DNA of 21,943 nt. It comes from Anammoximicrobium sp964409865. Its GTDB lineage: Bacteria; Planctomycetota; Planctomycetia; Pirellulales; Pirellulaceae. The notes under the pieces are model-generated. The model searched no databases and had not been told where the DNA came from. It saw only the letters and a list, made by a program, of their open reading frames with translations. The position numbers and the translations under genes were made by a program. This document shows positions 8,299 to 15,163 of the stretch, in pieces (position 1 is the stretch's first letter; each line of letters starts with the position of its first letter). Where the stretch lies: contig CAYPGE010000113.1 of the NCBI GenBank assembly GCA_964409865.1, positions 1 through 21,943 of the forward strand, given 5' to 3'.

Positions 8299-8580
8299 AT
8301 GAGTAAGAAACTGTATGTGGGGAATCTGTCCTTCAACACCACCTCCGATGATTTGCGTCAGGCATTCAGCCCGCACGGCACCGTCGCCTCGGCGACTGTC
8401 GTGACGGATCGCGAGACTGGCCGGGCACGTGGCTTTGGCTTCGTCGAGATGTCCGACGGCGGCGACGCAGCCATCCAGGCGTTGCACGGTACCGAACTGC
8501 AGGGACGCACCCTGACGGTCAACGAGGCCCGCCCGCGGCCGGAGCGCGGCGGCGGTGGCGGCCGTCGCGAGCGGTACTGA
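8299..8580 (+). CDS. RRM-domain RNA-binding protein
   Basis: This is a 93-residue single RNA-recognition-motif protein with a short glycine/arginine-rich tail, like the small RNP proteins of cyanobacteria and planctomycetes. RNP2 is KLYVGNLSF (residues 4-12) and RNP1 is RGFGFVEM (44-51), with aromatic residues in the RNA-contact positions. The tail PRPERGGGGGRRERY is RGG-like. Two ATGs are close together: GAGGA at 8288-8292 touches the first (8293) but is 6 bp from the second (8299), so 8299 is preferred. The stop is followed directly by tandem palindromic repeats, and a DEAD-box helicase is the next gene. Both act on RNA structure, which suggests a shared role in RNA handling, perhaps in the cold; that is inference. 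Confidence 0.92.
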   Translation: MSKKLYVGNLSFNTTSDDLRQAFSPHGTVASATVVTDRETGRARGFGFVEMSDGGDAAIQALHGTELQGRTLTVNEARPRPERGGGGGRRERY

Positions 8581-8690
8581 GCACCGTTCGAGAAATAACT
8601 GTCCGATTTCTGCGTGGCGTAAGCTTCCAGCTTGCGGCAGATAGCGGCATCGCAAGCTGGAAGCTTACGCCACTTATTTCTCGAGCGGTA
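8581..8690. repeat. Nested inverted repeat, family copy 3 (GTTCGAGAAATA arm, AGCTTCCAGCTTGCG core)
   Basis: The outer arms (GCACCGTTCGAGAAATA at 8581-8597 and TATTTCTCGAGCGGT near 8675-8689) enclose a perfect 23-bp inner inverted repeat at 8614-8636 and 8651-8673 with a 14-nt loop. It starts immediately after the RRM stop codon. The inner stem makes it a strong candidate RNA hairpin at the 3' end of the RRM mRNA. There is no T-run. Confidence 0.9.
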
Positions 8691-8694
8691 CTAA

Positions 8695-8804
8695 GCACCG
8701 TTCGAGAAATAACTGTCCGATTTCTGCGTGGCGTAAGCTTCCAGCTTGCGGCAGATAGCGGGATCGCAAGCTGGAAGCTTGCCACTTATTTGTCGAACGG
8801 TAAT
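8695..8804. repeat. Nested inverted repeat, family copy 4, in tandem with copy 3
   Basis: This is nearly identical to copy 3 and offset by 114 bp. The right inner arm lacks two bases (AAGCTTGCCAC instead of AAGCTTACGCCAC), and the right outer arm has TTTGTCGAACGG for TTTCTCGAGCGG. The 12 bases before copy 4 (GAGCGGTACTAA) closely match the last 12 bases of the RRM gene (GAGCGGTACTGA), so the duplicated unit appears to include the gene end. Confidence 0.9.
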
Positions 8805-9013
8805 AAGCCGTCCAAGGGCATACGCGAGAGGATGCCCCCCAGCGTCTTGCTGTAGACCGGGAGGGGGCCCTCTGGGACGGGCGCGAACGCTCGTCCTCGG
8901 CGGACGTCGCCGAACGCCGGATGCGCGCCGGCTTGCACCGCGCGGCGGGATCAGCGTCCCTCCAAAAACGGGTTGTCGGGATCGCCGCGCAAACTCTTTC
9001 ACGAAAGTACTTG
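8805..9013 (+). other. Non-coding leader of the DEAD-box helicase gene
   Basis: No gene is seen. It is very GC-rich with several potential hairpins, for example GGGCAT at 8816-8821 with ATGCCC at 8832-8837. No clear promoter is visible. The helicase frame is open back to 8921, but conserved sequence starts only after the ATG at 9014. Confidence 0.35.
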
Positions 9014-10240
9014 ATGTCAGCTTCTTTTGAACAGTTTCAACTTCTTCCGTCCCTGCTGCGAGCCGTTGGCGAGGAGGCGTACACGACGCCCACGCCGGTT
9101 CAAGTGGAGGCGATTCCGCATGTCCTGGCCGGGCGGGATTTGCTGGGGTGTGCCCAGACCGGCACCGGCAAGACCGCCGCCTTTGCCCTGCCGATCCTGC
9201 ACCGCCTGGACCAATCGCGCCGACCGGCCGTCCCCGGCGCGCCGCGCGTCCTGGTGGTCTGCCCCACTCGGGAACTGGCCGCGCAGATCGGCAGCAGCTT
9301 TCAAGCCTATGGCCGGCACCTGAGGTTCCGGCAGGCGGTGATCTTCGGCGGCGTGGGGCAGAACCCGCAGGTACGGGCCCTGGCCCACGGCGTGCACGTG
9401 CTGATCGCCACACCCGGCCGGTTGCTGGATCTGATGCACCAGCGCCACGTGCGGCTGAACGGACTGGATACGTTCGTCCTGGACGAGGCGGACCGCATGC
9501 TGGATCTGGGCTTTCTGCCGGATCTGAAGCGGATCATCGCCTGCCTGCCGACAGAGCGCCAGTCGCTGTTTTTCTCGGCCACCCTTCCGGACCGGATCGT
9601 GGATCTCTCCCGGCAGCTGTTGCGCAATCCGGTGCGAGTCTCTGTTACGCCGCCGGCGACGACCGTCGAGCTGATCGACCAGCGGGTGCTGTTTGTCGAG
9701 CAAACCGACAAGCGGGCTCTGCTCAGCCAACTCTTGCAGGCTCCGGCCGCGGGCCGTGTCCTGGTCTTCACCCGCACGAAACGCCGCGCCGATCACGTGG
9801 CCCAGCAACTCAGCCGCAGCGGGATCCGGGCCGACGCCATCCACGGCGACAAGTCGCAGACCACGCGCGAGCGGTTGCTGCACGGCTTTCGCACCGGCAA
9901 GATGCGGGTGCTGGTGGCCACCGATCTGGCTTCGCGCGGGATCGACGTCGACGGCATCACACACGTCATCAACTACGACCTGCCGCATGAACCGGAAAGC
10001 TACGTCCATCGCATCGGCCGCACGGGCCGGGCGGGGGCGGCTGGCACGGCTTTGTCCTTCTGCGACGCCAGCGAGCGCGGCTGCCTGCAGGCGATCGAGA
10101 AACTGATCCGCCGCCGGCTGCAGGTGCAGGCGGATCACCCCTATCATTCGGCGCTAGCGCCGGCCACCGCGCCGCGTCGAACCCGCGCCGGCCGGACCTC
10201 GGTCCGGCCCGGCGCCGCCCGTTCCCGGCGGGCTTGGTGA
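9014..10240 (+). CDS. DEAD-box ATP-dependent RNA helicase (RhlE-like)
   Basis: This is a 408-residue ATP-dependent RNA-unwinding enzyme of superfamily 2. All core motifs are visible: Q motif TPTPVQ (residues 25-30), motif I AQTGTGKT (47-54), Ia PTRELA (84-89), TPGR (133-136), DEAD (157-160), SAT (188-190), the TDLASRGIDV segment and motif VI HRIGRTGRAG near residues 331-340. The basic C-terminal tail (PRRTRAGRTSVRPGAARSRR) resembles that of RhlE-type helicases, which act in ribosome assembly, mRNA decay and cold adaptation. The start ATG at 9014 gives the usual short N terminus (MSASFEQFQLLPSLLRAV); its ribosome-binding site is weak. It follows an RRM gene and precedes a SET-domain gene on the same strand. 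Confidence 0.93.
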   Translation: MSASFEQFQLLPSLLRAVGEEAYTTPTPVQVEAIPHVLAGRDLLGCAQTGTGKTAAFALPILHRLDQSRRPAVPGAPRVLVVCPTRELAAQIGSSFQAYGRHLRFRQAVIFGGVGQNPQVRALAHGVHVLIATPGRLLDLMHQRHVRLNGLDTFVLDEADRMLDLGFLPDLKRIIACLPTERQSLFFSATLPDRIVDLSRQLLRNPVRVSVTPPATTVELIDQRVLFVEQTDKRALLSQLLQAPAAGRVLVFTRTKRRADHVAQQLSRSGIRADAIHGDKSQTTRERLLHGFRTGKMRVLVATDLASRGIDVDGITHVINYDLPHEPESYVHRIGRTGRAGAAGTALSFCDASERGCLQAIEKLIRRRLQVQADHPYHSALAPATAPRRTRAGRTSVRPGAARSRRAW

Positions 10241-10319
10241 CCGATCCGATTTCCGACAGGAGACATCCTCCGCGAGTCTACCACGAAGTAGTCCTTGGGC
10301 AGGAACTGCGAGGTGAAGC

Positions 10320-10901
10320 ATGCCCACGATGTGCGGCACGGACGAAGACGCCACGATCCGGCTCCGGACCCGGGCCGGGCGGCGGCAGACGCGGGTCTGC
10401 CGGGGAACCGGGGCCGGAAACGCGCGGGACGAGCACGCCTCCCGCCGAGGCCATGACAAGTCGATCCGCATCGGTCCGACGCGAGTTGGCAAGGGCGTGT
10501 TCGCTCGTCGCCGCTACCCCGCCGAGACCGTGATCGGCGAGATCGAGGGCCGGATCATCGACGATCCGCACTACGGCTCCGACTACTGCATGAATATCGA
10601 AGATGGCCGGGTCTTGGAGCCGGCGGCGCCGTTCCGGTACGTGAACCACAGTTGTGAGCCGAATTGCGAGTTCGACTTCTTCGACCTGCGGGACGCGGGC
10701 GGGACGAAGACGCGACGCCGTGTCTTTCTGATTGCTCTGCGGGAGATCAAGCCGGGCGACGAGTTGACGATCGACTACAATTGGTCCGCCGCGTCCGCCA
10801 TTCCCTGCCGCTGTCAGGCGCCGTCCTGCCGCGGCTGGATTGTGGATCCCAGCCAATTGGACGCCCTCCGCGCACGGCTCGCTGGGCAAAACGCCTCTTG
10901 A
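10320..10901 (+). CDS. SET-domain protein methyltransferase
   Basis: SET proteins move a methyl group from S-adenosylmethionine to lysine side chains. They are best known from eukaryotic histone methylation but also occur in some bacteria. In this 193-residue protein the SET core runs from about residue 48 (SIRIGPTRVGKGVFARR) with the signature RYVNHSCEPNC (106-116) and GDELTIDYNW (146-155). A post-SET zinc-type CRCQAPSC follows at 163-170. The first 45 residues are arginine-rich and look disordered. GAGGT at 10310-10314 sits 5 bp from the ATG at 10320 and supports this start. The substrate is unknown; a ribosomal or DNA-binding protein is possible. The gene lies 79 bp after the helicase on the same strand, and a palindromic repeat separates it from the convergent nifS. 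Confidence 0.88.
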   Translation: MPTMCGTDEDATIRLRTRAGRRQTRVCRGTGAGNARDEHASRRGHDKSIRIGPTRVGKGVFARRRYPAETVIGEIEGRIIDDPHYGSDYCMNIEDGRVLEPAAPFRYVNHSCEPNCEFDFFDLRDAGGTKTRRRVFLIALREIKPGDELTIDYNWSAASAIPCRCQAPSCRGWIVDPSQLDALRARLAGQNAS

Positions 10902-10982
10902 AAGGCCGACGTTCAGGGGAACTCGATCGCCCGTGACGATCGCTTCCAACTGGGCCTCGATGGCGGACGCGACCTGAACGTT

Positions 10983-11082
10983 AGGATCGGCGAATCAATA
11001 ACTGTCCAGTTCTTGTTTGCGATCATCACGCGGAGCGTGATGGCTACTTTGAAATCGCGACAGTCATTGATTCGCCGATCCT
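10983..11082. repeat. Nested inverted repeat, family copy 5 (GGCGAATCAATA arm, ATCACGC core)
   Basis: The outer arms at 10983-11006 and 11059-11082 are complementary over 24 bp with one mismatch. The inner hairpin is ATCACGC..GCGTGAT. It shares the arm and core with copy 1. It lies in the 235-bp gap between the convergent SET and nifS genes, where it could act as a two-way 3'-end hairpin. No other feature is seen in that gap. Confidence 0.9.
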
Positions 11083-11136
11083 GATCTCTGTCTGCTTGGC
11101 CGCCGGCGCGGATGGCAGTCCATTCAGGTTTGACCT

Positions 11137-12369
11137 TCACGGCCTGCCGTCGCGCGCGGCCAGGTCGGCAGCCGCGTCGTCGCGAGGCCGGTTGTGCTGC
11201 TGGTCCCAATACGGGGAAAGCCTGCGCAGGTTGGCCACGATCTGCGGAAAAACTTCGCGGATCCGGTCCACATCCGCCTCCGTGTTGTAGCGGCTGAAAC
11301 TGAACCGGACGGAGCCGTGAACGGCGGTGAACGGGACTTGCATGGCCCGCAAAACATGGGAGGGCTCCAAGGAGCCGGACGTGCAGGCGGAACCGCTGGA
11401 GGCGCAGATCCCGCAGTCGCTCAACTGATACAGCATCGCTTCCCCTTCCACGTAATGACAGGACACGTTCAGGGTATTGGGCAGCCGGGGCGCTCCTCGG
11501 CCGTTGATCTGGATCTGGGGAATCTGTTGTTCCAGCGCGGTTTCCAGCCGGTCGCGCAAGCTGCGGATCCGCGTCTGCTCCTCCTCGACATGCCCGGCGG
11601 CTAGTTCCACAGCCTTGGCCAGCCCGACGATGTAGGGCGTGTTTTCGGTCCCTGCCCGACGGCCTTCCTCCTGGTGACCGCCGATCAGCAAGGGCCGGCA
11701 CGGAGTTCCCCGCTTGATGTACAGCGCGCCGATGCCCTTGGGGGCGTGCAGCTTGTGGCCGGAGAACGAGAGCAGATCCACGTGCCGATACTCCTCCGCC
11801 AGGTCGATCGGGATCTTGCCCACGGACTGGGTGGCGTCGGTGTGGAAGATGATCGACGGATCGGTCTCCTTGGTGATCCGAGCAAGCTGGGGGACTGGAA
11901 AAACAACGCCGGTCTCGTTGTTCGCGTGCATGATGCTGACCAGGAGGGTGTCCGGCCGGAGGGAGCGCACGAACTCGCCCAGATCCAGATTTCCTTGGTT
12001 GTCGACGCCCAGGAACGTCACCTCGCAGCCGTTGCGTTCCAGGTCCTTGCAGACCTCGATCACCGCCGGGTGCTCCACGGCCGTCGTGATGATGTGACGG
12101 CGCTGAGGGTTGGCCTTGGCCGTCCCGAAGATCGCCGTGTTGTTGCTTTCCGTGGCGCACGAAGTGAACAGGATCTGGTTCGGATCGGCGAGCCCCAGGT
12201 GTCTCGCGATCTGCCGGCGGGCCTGCTTGATCGCCGCGGCCGTGCGCCGTGCGGGTTCGTACATCGAACTGGGGTTGAAGTAGTCTGCGGTCAAGAACGG
12301 CGCCATCGCCTCGTAAACTTCCGGCGCCACCTGGGTGGTGGCATTATTGTCGGCGTAAATGACTCGCAT
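11137..12369 (-). CDS. nifS: Cysteine desulfurase, NifS/IscS type
   Basis: This PLP enzyme takes sulfur from L-cysteine, leaving alanine, and passes it as persulfide to the Fe-S scaffold. The 410-residue protein starts MRVIYADNNATTQVAPEVYE. It shows His100 in TTAVEHPAV, Asp178 in FHTDATQSVGKI, the PLP-binding Lys206 in SFSGHKLHAPKG, and catalytic Cys329 in SSGSACTSGSLEPSHVL, a typical class I NifS/IscS loop. The tail after SPYWDQQHN (about 20 residues) appears non-conserved. The open frame runs on upstream to 12762, but that part overlaps nifU. The ATG at 12369 has AGGAAGA about 7 bp upstream. Only 17 bp separate it from nifU, so the two form an operon. Confidence 0.95.
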   Translation of the reverse strand: MRVIYADNNATTQVAPEVYEAMAPFLTADYFNPSSMYEPARRTAAAIKQARRQIARHLGLADPNQILFTSCATESNNTAIFGTAKANPQRRHIITTAVEHPAVIEVCKDLERNGCEVTFLGVDNQGNLDLGEFVRSLRPDTLLVSIMHANNETGVVFPVPQLARITKETDPSIIFHTDATQSVGKIPIDLAEEYRHVDLLSFSGHKLHAPKGIGALYIKRGTPCRPLLIGGHQEEGRRAGTENTPYIVGLAKAVELAAGHVEEEQTRIRSLRDRLETALEQQIPQIQINGRGAPRLPNTLNVSCHYVEGEAMLYQLSDCGICASSGSACTSGSLEPSHVLRAMQVPFTAVHGSVRFSFSRYNTEADVDRIREVFPQIVANLRRLSPYWDQQHNRPRDDAAADLAARDGRP

Positions 12370-12386
12370 CGTCGTCTTCTTCCTGT

Positions 12387-13349
12387 TCAGACCTCGATCA
12401 CCCGGATGCGCTGGTCCACGAGATCCTTCAAGTTCTGCTCCACCAGCATGCACAGGGTCTGGCCGGCGCCGGCGCAGCCTTGGCAGGCCCCCGCCAGCCG
12501 GCAGTAGATGAGCGTGTCCTTGATGTCGATGATTTCCACGTCGCCGCCGTCCCGGCGAAGCAGGGGCCGGATGTAGTCCTGCAGCGTCTGTTCGACCTTC
12601 TTGCTGAACTGGTAGGGCGACAGCGCCGGCGCTTCCGCCTTGGCGGCGGCCGTCGCGGGCAGGCGGATCTGGGTCAGAACCGGGACGCCGGCCGGTGACT
12701 TGCCCCACGTTTCGTCGAGCAAATCCTGGAGGCCGCCTGGCACGTGGTGACAGGACATGCACGCGCCACCGGCCTTGATGGCATTGGTGATCTCCGGGAT
12801 GGTGCGCAGGTTCAACTCGCGAATCTTGCGCCGCAGGTACGGTTCAGTCAGCGAGAAACACTTGCACACGATCCGGCCGTCTTCCTGTTCGCTGGCATGG
12901 ATGTCGATTCCCAGCCGCGTCAGATCCACGCCGCGCTTCTGGGCCCAGTTGAACACGGCGGCTTCCAGCGCTTCGGCCCCCATCACGGAACAGTGGACCT
13001 TCTGCGCCGGCAGACCGCCGAGAAAGTCCACGATATCCGTGTTGTGAATCTGGAGGGCCTCGATGGGAGTGAGACGGCGTTGTTCGATGAGCGTACATAG
13101 GGCCTCGGAAGCGGCAATGGCCGAGGTACAGCCGAAGGTCAAGTAACGGGCCTCGACGATTACGTCCCGCGTCGCGTCCACGCGGTCGCGTTCGACACGG
13201 AAGGTGAACCGCATCGCGTCGCCGCAGGCGATCGACCCGTGCTCGCCCAAGCCGTCCGGGTTCTCGATCTCCCCCAAATGCGTTCCCGGTTTGCCGTGGA
13301 CCGCATTCAGAAAAAGTTGTTTCGTTTTCTCGCTGTACTCCCAAGCCAT
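12387..13349 (-). CDS. nifU: Fe-S cluster assembly scaffold NifU (full three-domain form)
   Basis: NifU builds Fe-S clusters from sulfur given by NifS and hands them to target proteins. All three domains of full-length NifU are present in 320 residues. The N-terminal IscU-like domain has scaffold cysteines C42 (SIACGDAMR), C74 (TFGCTSAIA) and C120 (KVHCSVMG). The central 2Fe-2S domain has C162, C164, C197 and C200 (VCKC, GGACMSCHH). The C-terminal Nfu domain has C289 and C292 (GACQGCAGAG). The frame is open back to 13580, but the ATG at 13349 has GGAGGA 5-6 bp upstream and starts at the family N terminus (MAWEYSEKTKQLFLNAVHGK). No nitrogenase genes are in view, so general Fe-S supply is as likely as nitrogen fixation. 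Confidence 0.95.
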   Translation of the reverse strand: MAWEYSEKTKQLFLNAVHGKPGTHLGEIENPDGLGEHGSIACGDAMRFTFRVERDRVDATRDVIVEARYLTFGCTSAIAASEALCTLIEQRRLTPIEALQIHNTDIVDFLGGLPAQKVHCSVMGAEALEAAVFNWAQKRGVDLTRLGIDIHASEQEDGRIVCKCFSLTEPYLRRKIRELNLRTIPEITNAIKAGGACMSCHHVPGGLQDLLDETWGKSPAGVPVLTQIRLPATAAAKAEAPALSPYQFSKKVEQTLQDYIRPLLRRDGGDVEIIDIKDTLIYCRLAGACQGCAGAGQTLCMLVEQNLKDLVDQRIRVIEV

Positions 13350-13547
13350 GTCGATCCTCCCCCGTGACCGCGTGACCCAGCGCAAAAAAACCGACGTGTC
13401 CGAACGCCCCGCGATGTTCGACCACGTCGGTCTGCTCGTCAACAAGCCTACCGGCACCGCCGGCTTGCTGTTTGTCTCGTCATCCGACGACTTGAACTGG
13501 ACTTGCGGCTCGAGTGCCTTCGAAGAAACGCCCGCTCCACGCCGAAC

Positions 13548-13576
13548 ATTATACGGCCCGCAGCGGCGAAAGCAAC
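13548..13576 (-). promoter_or_regulatory. Candidate promoter of the nifU-nifS operon
   Basis: On the minus strand, a perfect TATAAT (13553-13548) lies 16 bp after TTGCTT (13575-13570). Transcription would start near 13540, giving a leader of about 190 nt before nifU. The leader holds a hairpin near 13443-13467 (CAAG and CCGGC pairing with GCCGG and CTTG). Whether this leader senses iron or Fe-S status cannot be told. Confidence 0.4.
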
Positions 13577-13666
13577 TCACCTGGTGTTTTCCATCTCGAT
13601 CGCGCCTTGTTTTCTATGCCCCGGCGTGCGCCGAGGCATTCGTCTTTTTCACCGCCCGAATCGGAC

Positions 13667-13888
13667 CTATCGCCGTCTTCCGTACGAGTAACGAAGCTGA
13701 CTCGGTCCTTCGCGGAAGGAGGATGTCTGCCGGGACTGCTTGTTCGGACTGCCCGAGGGCTCCGCCAAGAAGCCGCGGTTCTGGTTGCCGCCATTGGGGC
13801 CTTGGTGCATGAACGCGTGGATGTCGCCCGTAGAGGGGGGCACCACGTTGCCGTGGACTTTGCCATCCCATCCCTGCCAGATCTTCAC
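13667..13888 (-). CDS. Small hypothetical ORF or gene fragment
   Basis: The 73-codon minus-strand frame starts at GTG 13888 and reads VKIWQGWDGKVHGNVVPP...HAFMHQGPNGGNQNRGF...YSYGRRR. I recognise no family. In its favour, it lies in a 617-bp gap with no gene on the other strand, most codons end in G or C, and the composition (Gly, Asn, Trp) is unlike a shadow frame. Against it, there is no clear ribosome-binding site and an in-frame stop lies about 11 codons upstream. It could equally be the 3' piece of a decayed gene. Apart from this and the nifU leader, nothing else is seen in 13350-13966. Confidence 0.3.
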   Translation of the reverse strand: MKIWQGWDGKVHGNVVPPSTGDIHAFMHQGPNGGNQNRGFLAEPSGSPNKQSRQTSSFREGPSQLRYSYGRRR

Positions 13889-13966
13889 GCTGTTGACGGA
13901 AGGCCATCGAACTGCTTAGAATGGACACCGACGACGTGGCGTGAGGCCGTCGAAGGATTGAGAATC

Positions 13967-14740
13967 ATGGACACGTGGAAATTCTACGACATCACACACC
14001 GCGAACACGTGGTGTGCAATCCCACGAGCAACGACAAACTGGCGCGACTTGTCGGTCTCTTGCGGCTTCCAGCGGAAGCGCGCGTGGTCGACATCGCCTG
14101 TGGAAAAGGTGAGTTCCTGATTCGCCTGGCGGAAGCGTACGGCATCCGTGGAAGCGGGATCGACATTTCACCGTTCCACATCGCCGACGCACAGAGGCAG
14201 CTGCAGATGCGAGCGCCGAGGGCAGAAGTCGTCTTCAGGCAGATGAACGGCGCCGACTTCAGGCCCGAAGAGCCGCGCAGCTTGACTCTGGCCTCCTGCA
14301 TCGGCGCCAGCTGGGTGTTCGGTGGTCACGCAGAGACTCTGGACGCGCTCTCGGGCATGGTCGCGCCCGGTGGTTGGGTGATTGTCGGGGAGCCCTACTG
14401 GCTTCAGCAGCCATCGGAGGAGCACCTTGCGGCGTCGGGGCTCAGCAGAAACAGCTTTGGGACACATTTCGGCAACGCAGAGGCCGGTGAGCTACGGGGG
14501 CTCGAGCTGGTTCACACGTTCGTGAGCAGCAAGGATGACTGGGACAAGTACGAAGGTCTGCAATGGTATGCGGCGGCCGAGTACGCCCGCTGTCACCCAG
14601 ACGATCCAGATCTGCCCGAACTCTTGGAACGCGTGGCCAAGGGCAAGGCTGTGTATCTTCGCTGGGGGCGAGACACCTTGGGCTGGGCGATTTACGTCTT
14701 CAGACATCGTCCGTCACAACGCGCCACCTCGGCTGCCTGA
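13967..14740 (+). CDS. Class I SAM-dependent methyltransferase
   Basis: The 257-residue protein has a Rossmann-type methyltransferase fold. Motif I is ARVVDIACGKGEFLIRLAE (residues 38-56), followed by the acidic strand end GIDISPFHIADAQ, the post-I segment ADFRPEEPRSLTLASCIGASWVFGG and VAPGGWVIVGEPYWLQQP. It resembles small-molecule methyltransferases; the acceptor cannot be told. The ATG at 13967 is preceded by AAGGAT 9 bp upstream and starts a compact N terminus. The frame is open further upstream, but that sequence has no coding character. Codon choice looks somewhat less GC-extreme than in neighbouring genes. The stop codon lies inside an attC-like palindrome, so this may be a captured gene cassette. 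Confidence 0.82.
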   Translation: MDTWKFYDITHREHVVCNPTSNDKLARLVGLLRLPAEARVVDIACGKGEFLIRLAEAYGIRGSGIDISPFHIADAQRQLQMRAPRAEVVFRQMNGADFRPEEPRSLTLASCIGASWVFGGHAETLDALSGMVAPGGWVIVGEPYWLQQPSEEHLAASGLSRNSFGTHFGNAEAGELRGLELVHTFVSSKDDWDKYEGLQWYAAAEYARCHPDDPDLPELLERVAKGKAVYLRWGRDTLGWAIYVFRHRPSQRATSAA

Positions 14741-14797
14741 CAACGGCTTGCAGCGAACGCCGCCCAAGGGCGGCGCCACTGAAGCCGAGCGTTACCA
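14734..14797 (+). repeat. attC-like imperfect palindrome at the end of the methyltransferase gene
   Basis: In order: GCCTGAC (14734-14740, containing the gene's stop codon), spacer AACGG, CTTGCAG, a strong hairpin CGCCGCCC/GGGCGGCG (14758-14765 and 14768-14775), CTGAAG (14779-14784), spacer CCGAGC, and GTTACCA (14791-14797). This resembles an integron attC site: two outer boxes, two inner boxes pairing except for one unpaired G, and a central hairpin. The outer boxes differ from the consensus (GAC for AAC; GTTACCA for GTTRRRY). No integrase is in view. It might instead be a plain 3'-end hairpin; there is no T-run. Confidence 0.4.
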
Positions 14798-14847
14798 CCT
14801 TGACTTGAGTTTCCCCTTCCTTGCCGCCGCCGAATCGCTCCACCCTG

Positions 14848-15073
14848 CGCCAGGCGTACGACCCCAGCGGCAAGTTCCCCGGCGTCGCGTTCATCACGTT
14901 CAGCGATTCCTGGACCGTGCCAGATCCGCCACACCCGCGCAACGGAGGTTTCGGCAAAGTACGGCGCGATGGCCGAAGCCGCTTCCCTGCAGCACACCGC
15001 CAAAGTCGCCCAACTGGTCTACGTCGAGCGGGACCTGAAACTGGCCGAGCGCGTGGCCAAGGAGATCGGGTAG
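14848..15073 (+). pseudogene. Coding remnants in shifted frames (unknown gene)
   Basis: Two neighbouring stretches look like protein coding but are in different frames. The first, about 14848-14940, reads QAYDPSGKFPGVAFITFSDS. The second, 14942-15073, reads TEVSAKYGAMAEAASLQHTA and continues to LKLAERVAKEIG before a TAG stop. Neither has a proper start and I recognise no family. A decayed gene with a frameshift, or joined pieces of two genes, would explain this. The rest of 14741-15163 holds the attC-like palindrome and the possible promoter before the kinase. Confidence 0.35.
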
Positions 15074-15084
15074 CACCGCCGATC

Positions 15085-15113
15085 TTGCACGCTACCAAGG
15101 TGTTGGGTATCCT
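15085..15113 (+). promoter_or_regulatory. Weak promoter candidate before the kinase gene
   Basis: TTGCAC (15085-15090) and TATCCT (15108-15113) are spaced by 17 bp, about 50 bp before the kinase start. Matches to the consensus are 3/6 and 4/6. Confidence 0.25.
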
Positions 15114-15163
15114 GGGGGGCACCAGCCGGCTTTGCGGCCGTGCTTTCGTCCGGGGAACTCATC

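Noticed and set aside
8581..8804. A CRISPR array or satellite repeat
   Set aside because: There are only two tandem units, each internally palindromic with no unique spacers, and related single copies lie elsewhere.
12370..12762. An upstream extension of nifS
   Set aside because: It overlaps nifU in another frame; the family N terminus and a ribosome-binding site are at 12369.
1..13349. A nitrogen-fixation island (ammonium transporter, PII, GlnD, NifU, NifS)
   Set aside because: The two sets are 7 kb apart with unrelated genes between, no nitrogenase is in view, and NifU/NifS also serve general Fe-S assembly.
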